A stretch of DNA of 8,666 nucleotides from Actinomycetes bacterium (GTDB taxonomy: Bacteria > Actinomycetota > Actinomycetes > Propionibacteriales > Propionibacteriaceae), in NCBI GenBank assembly GCA_023437345.1, contig JAEZGC010000043.1, forward strand, positions 1 through 8,666, read 5' to 3'. The translations under genes and the position numbers were made by a program. Position 1 is the stretch's first letter. The number at the start of each line of letters is the position of its first letter. Positions 5,601 to 8,666 of the stretch are shown one piece after another. The notes below the pieces were generated by a model. The model saw only the letters and a program-made list of their open reading frames with translations. It ran no database searches and was not told the origin of the DNA.

Positions 5601-6419
5601 GTGAACGCAGCAACTGCCAGGCCCGCGGTGAAGGCGCTCGTGGTCGTCACCTACCTGGTGATGATCGCGGTCAACGCGCTGGCCAACACCCTCCCGCTGA
5701 ACGGACGCACCACCGGTGCGGTCTCCGACGCCTACCCGAACCTGTTCGCCCCGACGGCTATCACTTTCGCCATCTGGGGCGTCATCTACCTGCTGCTCGG
5801 TGCCCACGTGCTGTACCAGCTCGGTCTCTTCCAGCCCCCGGCCGGCTCCGGCGACGCCACCGGCAGGGTCGCCCTCCTGGAGCGGGTCGGCGTCCTGTTC
5901 TCACTGTCGTCGCTGGCCAACGCCGGATGGATCGTGTCGTGGCACTACGACTGGATCCTGGTGTCGACGCTGCTGATCATTTCGATCCTCGTGCTGCTCA
6001 TCCTGATCACCCGGACGATCATCGCGGCCAGGCCGACCGGGCGCGACGCCGTGCTGCTGCGGCTGCCGTTCAGCGTGTACTTCGGCTGGATCACCGTCGC
6101 CACGATCGCCAACACCACCGTGTGGCTGGTGAGCATCGGGTGGGACCGGTTCGGCATCAGTGAGGCGAACTGGGCGGTGGTGATCCTGGCGGTCGGCGCG
6201 CTGATCGGCTCGGCGGTGATCCTGCGGGACCGCGACGTCGCCTACGGCCTCGTCCTGATCTGGGCCTTCTTCGGCATCTGGCTCAAGCACACCTCACCTG
6301 ACGGCTTCGCCGGCGCCTACCCGGTGGTCGGGATCGCTGCCCTGGTGGCGATCGCGGCCTTCGTGGCGGCCGGTGTCGCAGCCCTGCTGCGGGGCCGCGC
6401 CAAGCCGGTGCCCGCCTGA
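5601..6419 (+). CDS. Large TspO/MBR-related integral membrane protein
   Basis: This 272-residue protein has about eight hydrophobic segments (roughly 10-27, 50-72, 94-114, 118-138, 155-177, 190-208, 212-229, 238-263). It resembles the longer proteins annotated as TspO/MBR or tryptophan-rich sensory proteins. Family-like features are NALANTLPLNG (25-35), LFAPTAITFAIWGVIYLLL (48-66, comparable to the P-x-W/FPIVWTxLY region of TspO), NAGWIVSWHYDW (107-118, comparable to the N-x-x-W-S-x-x-F loop), YFGWITVATIANTTVWLV (160-177) and WAFFGIWLKH (221-230). At more than 100 residues longer than classical TspO it is a separate branch, with extra helices at the C-terminus. The ligand and role are unknown. 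It begins 31 bp after the DUF1295 gene, with its own ribosome binding site, and probably shares its transcript. The GTG start at 5601 is preferred over 5544. Confidence 0.8.
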   Translation: MNAATARPAVKALVVVTYLVMIAVNALANTLPLNGRTTGAVSDAYPNLFAPTAITFAIWGVIYLLLGAHVLYQLGLFQPPAGSGDATGRVALLERVGVLFSLSSLANAGWIVSWHYDWILVSTLLIISILVLLILITRTIIAARPTGRDAVLLRLPFSVYFGWITVATIANTTVWLVSIGWDRFGISEANWAVVILAVGALIGSAVILRDRDVAYGLVLIWAFFGIWLKHTSPDGFAGAYPVVGIAALVAIAAFVAAGVAALLRGRAKPVPA

Positions 6420-6420
6420 G

Positions 6421-6443
6421 GTTGCGGCCGGCCTGACGGCAAC
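6421..6443 (+). terminator. Weak inverted repeat after the TspO-related gene
   Basis: GTTGC (6421-6425) and GCAAC (6439-6443) flank a 13-nt loop containing GGCCGGCC, starting just past the stop codon at 6417-6419. The stem is only 5 bp and no T-tract follows, so termination here is a guess based mainly on position. Confidence 0.2.
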
Positions 6444-6471
6444 TCACCAGTCGAGGGCTTTACCGTCGCCG

Positions 6472-6483
6472 CGCACCCGTGCG
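6472..6483. promoter_or_regulatory. Short inverted repeat upstream of the carboxyltransferase operon
   Basis: CGCAC and GTGCG flank a 2-nt centre (CC) in the 154-bp gap before the gene at 6574. It may be an operator, but no convincing -35/-10 pair was seen in this gap and the repeat is short. Confidence 0.2.
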
Positions 6484-6573
6484 TGAGACAGTGGTTGTGC
6501 TGTTGCTGAACGACCCCGGTCGGGCATCGGACGCCGCGGGGCCGCTGGGAGCGGACAGGACGGAGGCGGACTG

Positions 6574-8118
6574 ATGTCTGACCGGCTGGCTGGTCTGAGG
6601 AGCAAGCGGGAGCAGGCGCTCGCCGGCGGCGGCAAGGAACGGGTCGATGCCCAGCACGCCCGCGGCCAGCTGACCGCAAGGGAGCGGCTGTCGATCCTGC
6701 TCGACGAGGGCTCCTTCCAGGAACTCGGCGCCCTGGCCACCCACCAGAACACCGACTTCGGGATGGCCGACAAGCGGTTCCCCGGCGACGGTGTGATCAC
6801 CGGCTTCGGCAAGGTGCAGGGCCGCCGGGTGGCGGTCTACGCGCAGGACTTCACGGTGCTGGGCGGCTCGTTCTCCGAGGTCCAGTCGCACAAGATCAGC
6901 CGGATCCTCGACCTGGCGATGGAGGCCGGCATCCCGATCATCGGGCTCAACGACTCCGGCGGCGCCCGGGTGCAGGAGGGCATCAAGTCGCTGGCGGCGT
7001 ACGGCGAGGTGTTCTTCCGCAATGTCCGCGCGTCCGGGGTGGTCCCGCAGCTGTCGCTGATCATGGGGCCGTGCGCCGGGGGTGCCGTCTACTCCCCGGC
7101 GCTGACCGACTTCGTGATCATGGTCGACACCACGTCGAACATGTTCCTGACCGGCCCCGAGATCATCAAGGCTGTCACCGGCGAGGAGGTCACCACTGAG
7201 GACCTCGGCGGCGCGTGGGTTCACAACTCGCGCAGCGGCGTCGCCCACTTCGAGGTCGAGACCGACCAGGCCGCGCTCTCGCTGGCCAAGCTGCTGCTCA
7301 GCTACCTGCCGCAGAACCACACCGAGGACGCCCCCCAGCTGACCCCCTACGACGACCCGTTCCGGCTCGAGGACGAGCTCAACTCGATTGTCCCCGGCGA
7401 CGACCACCTGCCCTATGACATGCGCCGGCTGCTGGAGCTGGTCGTCGACCGGGACAGCCTGCTGGAGGTCTCCCAGGGCTACGCGCGCAACGTGATCACC
7501 GGCTTCGCCCGGCTGGACGGCCACTCGGTGGGCCTGGTCGGCAACCAGCCCGCCTACCTGTCCGGGGCGCTCGACATCGACTCCAGCGACAAGATCGCCA
7601 GGTTCGTCAGGCTCTGCGACGCCTACAACATTCCGGTGATCACCTTCGTCGACTGCCCGGGCTATCTGCCCGGGGTCGAGCAGGAGTACGCCGGCGTGAT
7701 CCGGCACGGGGCGAAGGTGATCTACGCCTACGCCCAGGCCACCGTCCCCAAGATCTCGGTGGTCACCCGCAAGGCGATCGGCGGGTCGTACGTCGCGATG
7801 AGCTCCAAGCAGCTGGGCAACGACATAGCTTTCGCGTGGCCGACGGCGCAGATAGCTGTGATGGGCGCCGAGGGGGCCTCCCGGCTGCTCAACCGACGGG
7901 CGCTGGCGACCGCCGACGACCCTGCGGCGGCCGAGCAGGCGTTCATCGAGGAGTACCGGCAGAAGTTCTTCAACCCCTACCATGCCGCCGATGTCGGCCA
8001 GATCGACGAGGTGATCGAGCCGCGGGAGACCCGGGTACGGCTGATCCGGGCGCTGGAGGTGCTACGCACCAAGGTGCAGTCCACCATCCCCAAGAAGCAC
8101 GGCCTGTTCCCGGTCTAG
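6574..8118 (+). CDS. mmdA: Methylmalonyl-CoA decarboxylase/transcarboxylase-type carboxyltransferase subunit
   Basis: This 514-residue protein is a full-length biotin-dependent acyl-CoA carboxyltransferase with duplicated crotonase-fold domains. It moves CO2 between methylmalonyl-CoA (or a related acyl-CoA) and carrier-bound biotin. Diagnostic stretches are TARERLSILLD (34-44), QDFTVLGGS (91-99), NDSGGARVQEG (126-136), the first oxyanion region GPCAGGAVYSPALTDF (165-180), VDCPGYLPGVEQEY (359-372), the second oxyanion region RKAIGGSYVAM (399-409) and the end KKHGLFP (507-513). The last two and WPTAQIAVMGAEGA resemble the Propionibacterium 12S transcarboxylase subunit and MmdA rather than AccD. 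Val407 stands where Streptomyces PccB has Asp422. Propionyl-CoA carboxylase beta or glutaconyl-CoA decarboxylase alpha are alternatives. GGAGG at 6562-6566 lies 7 nt before the ATG. The next gene starts 2 bp after the stop, and an OadG-like and a biotin-carrier gene follow, which favours a decarboxylase or transcarboxylase complex. Confidence 0.9.
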   Translation: MSDRLAGLRSKREQALAGGGKERVDAQHARGQLTARERLSILLDEGSFQELGALATHQNTDFGMADKRFPGDGVITGFGKVQGRRVAVYAQDFTVLGGSFSEVQSHKISRILDLAMEAGIPIIGLNDSGGARVQEGIKSLAAYGEVFFRNVRASGVVPQLSLIMGPCAGGAVYSPALTDFVIMVDTTSNMFLTGPEIIKAVTGEEVTTEDLGGAWVHNSRSGVAHFEVETDQAALSLAKLLLSYLPQNHTEDAPQLTPYDDPFRLEDELNSIVPGDDHLPYDMRRLLELVVDRDSLLEVSQGYARNVITGFARLDGHSVGLVGNQPAYLSGALDIDSSDKIARFVRLCDAYNIPVITFVDCPGYLPGVEQEYAGVIRHGAKVIYAYAQATVPKISVVTRKAIGGSYVAMSSKQLGNDIAFAWPTAQIAVMGAEGASRLLNRRALATADDPAAAEQAFIEEYRQKFFNPYHAADVGQIDEVIEPRETRVRLIRALEVLRTKVQSTIPKKHGLFPV

Positions 8119-8120
8119 CC

Positions 8121-8498
8121 ATGGGCGACCTCGGATTCGGGCTGTGGCTGACGGCGCTCGGCATGGGCACCGTGTTCGGCCTGCTTGTGCTGCTCATGCT
8201 GGCGCTGAAGCTGATCGGGTGGACCGACCAGCGCGGCCGGCGGACGGCGGAGCTTCCCGGCGAGCCCACCTCCGGCTCGGGGAACCCGCCGGACGCTACC
8301 GCGCCGCAGGCCGCCGGCGAGCTCAGCCCCGACGAGCTCGCGGCGATCACCATCGCGGTGCTCACCCACGCCCGGGTGCGCCGGCAGCAGGCAGCCCCGG
8401 CGATGCGTGCCCACGAGCCGGGCAGCCACCTGTTCGCCAACCGCTGGGTGAGCATCGGACGGGGCCACCAGCAGCAATCCTGGACACGAGGCACGTGA
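8121..8498 (+). CDS. OadG-like small subunit of a biotin-dependent decarboxylase
   Basis: The 125-residue protein has one N-terminal membrane helix, GLWLTALGMGTVFGLLVLLM (7-26, extending to about 33). A Pro/Gly/Ala-rich linker (about 44-68) leads to a conserved-looking helix, SPDELAAITIAVLTHARVRR (69-88), and a C-terminal stretch with W109, GRG and SW120. A helix at the extreme N-terminus, a flexible linker and an LAAITIAV-type segment are the pattern of OadG/MmdD gamma or delta subunits, which anchor and assemble the Na+-pumping decarboxylases. The gene begins 2 bp after the carboxyltransferase stop (TAG-CC-ATG) with no strong ribosome binding site of its own, which suggests translational coupling. 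The biotin carrier begins 1 bp after its stop. The family call rests on architecture and position, since this subunit type is poorly conserved. Confidence 0.75.
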   Translation: MGDLGFGLWLTALGMGTVFGLLVLLMLALKLIGWTDQRGRRTAELPGEPTSGSGNPPDATAPQAAGELSPDELAAITIAVLTHARVRRQQAAPAMRAHEPGSHLFANRWVSIGRGHQQQSWTRGT

Positions 8499-8499
8499 G

Positions 8500-8666
8500 A
8501 TGCGCCGCTACACGATAAAGATCAACGACACGGTCCACACCCTCGACGTCGAGGAGACCAGCGGGGACCAGTTCACCGTCCACCTCGCCGACGGCCGGCT
8601 GGTGGACGCAACCCTGCTCGAGCACCGCGACCTCGCCCAGGCCCGGATCGCGCCGAGCGTAGAGAT
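8500..8666 (+). CDS. Biotin carboxyl carrier protein, N-terminal part (cut by window end)
   Basis: The first 55 codons are present and run off the window. The protein starts MRRYTIKINDTVHTLDVEE and continues with FTVHLADGRLVDATLL. This is the small beta-strand region that opens carrier subunits of methylmalonyl-CoA decarboxylases and of the Propionibacterium 1.3S transcarboxylase subunit (typically MKxKVTVNGxxYDVDV). In these proteins an Ala/Pro linker and a biotinyl domain with an EAMKM-type site follow; here that region is outside the window. The ATG at 8500 lies 1 bp after the OadG-like stop, with GAGG at 8488-8491, 8 nt upstream. As part of the carboxyltransferase operon, its biotin would shuttle CO2 to or from the subunit at 6574-8118. 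The call is strong by position but cannot be confirmed without the biotin site. Confidence 0.7.
   Translation, partial: MRRYTIKINDTVHTLDVEETSGDQFTVHLADGRLVDATLLEHRDLAQARIAPSVE

Noticed and set aside
6460..7983. A 507-codon open frame on the minus strand
   Set aside because: It is antisense to the carboxyltransferase gene, has the same low-complexity character and no ribosome binding site, and is best explained by codon bias of the real gene.

Overview
The window is about 70% G+C by eye, uses GTG starts freely and has strong GGAGG-type ribosome binding sites. Together with the gene families present, this points to a high-GC actinobacterium. The carboxyltransferase operon at the right end resembles that of propionate-metabolising actinobacteria such as Propionibacteriaceae, but nothing here fixes the genus.

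Layout, left to right. (a) 51-1351, plus strand: a DUF3293-like protein of unknown function with several cysteines, then a small two-helix membrane protein. (b) 1375-1404: a perfect 11-bp inverted repeat between convergent genes, probably a bidirectional terminator. (c) 4516 down to 1454, minus strand: a MarR-family regulator whose stop overlaps the start of a long-chain acyl-CoA synthetase (ATGA), followed after 151 bp by a classical TspO/MBR protein. (d) 4517-4630: an AT-rich divergent control region with three TTTGA/TCAAA half-sites over the likely promoters. (e) 4631-6419, plus strand: a DUF1295 (steroid 5-alpha-reductase-like) membrane protein and a second, larger TspO-related membrane protein. 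(f) 6574-8666, plus strand: a tight operon with a methylmalonyl-CoA decarboxylase/transcarboxylase-type carboxyltransferase, an OadG-like single-helix subunit, and the N-terminus of a biotin carrier protein cut by the window edge.

How the genes may work together. The central block looks like a lipid- or isoprenoid-responsive membrane module. A MarR repressor sits between an acyl-CoA ligase that it is translationally coupled to and a membrane reductase-like protein, and each arm ends in a TspO-type protein. Co-regulation from the shared intergenic region is an inference from the half-sites. The right-hand operon would decarboxylate or transcarboxylate methylmalonyl-CoA in propionate/succinate metabolism. 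The OadG-like subunit favours a membrane-bound, possibly Na+-coupled enzyme, but the deciding beta subunit (OadB/MmdB type) would lie beyond the window. I saw no tRNA, rRNA, CRISPR array, insertion sequence or prophage gene.
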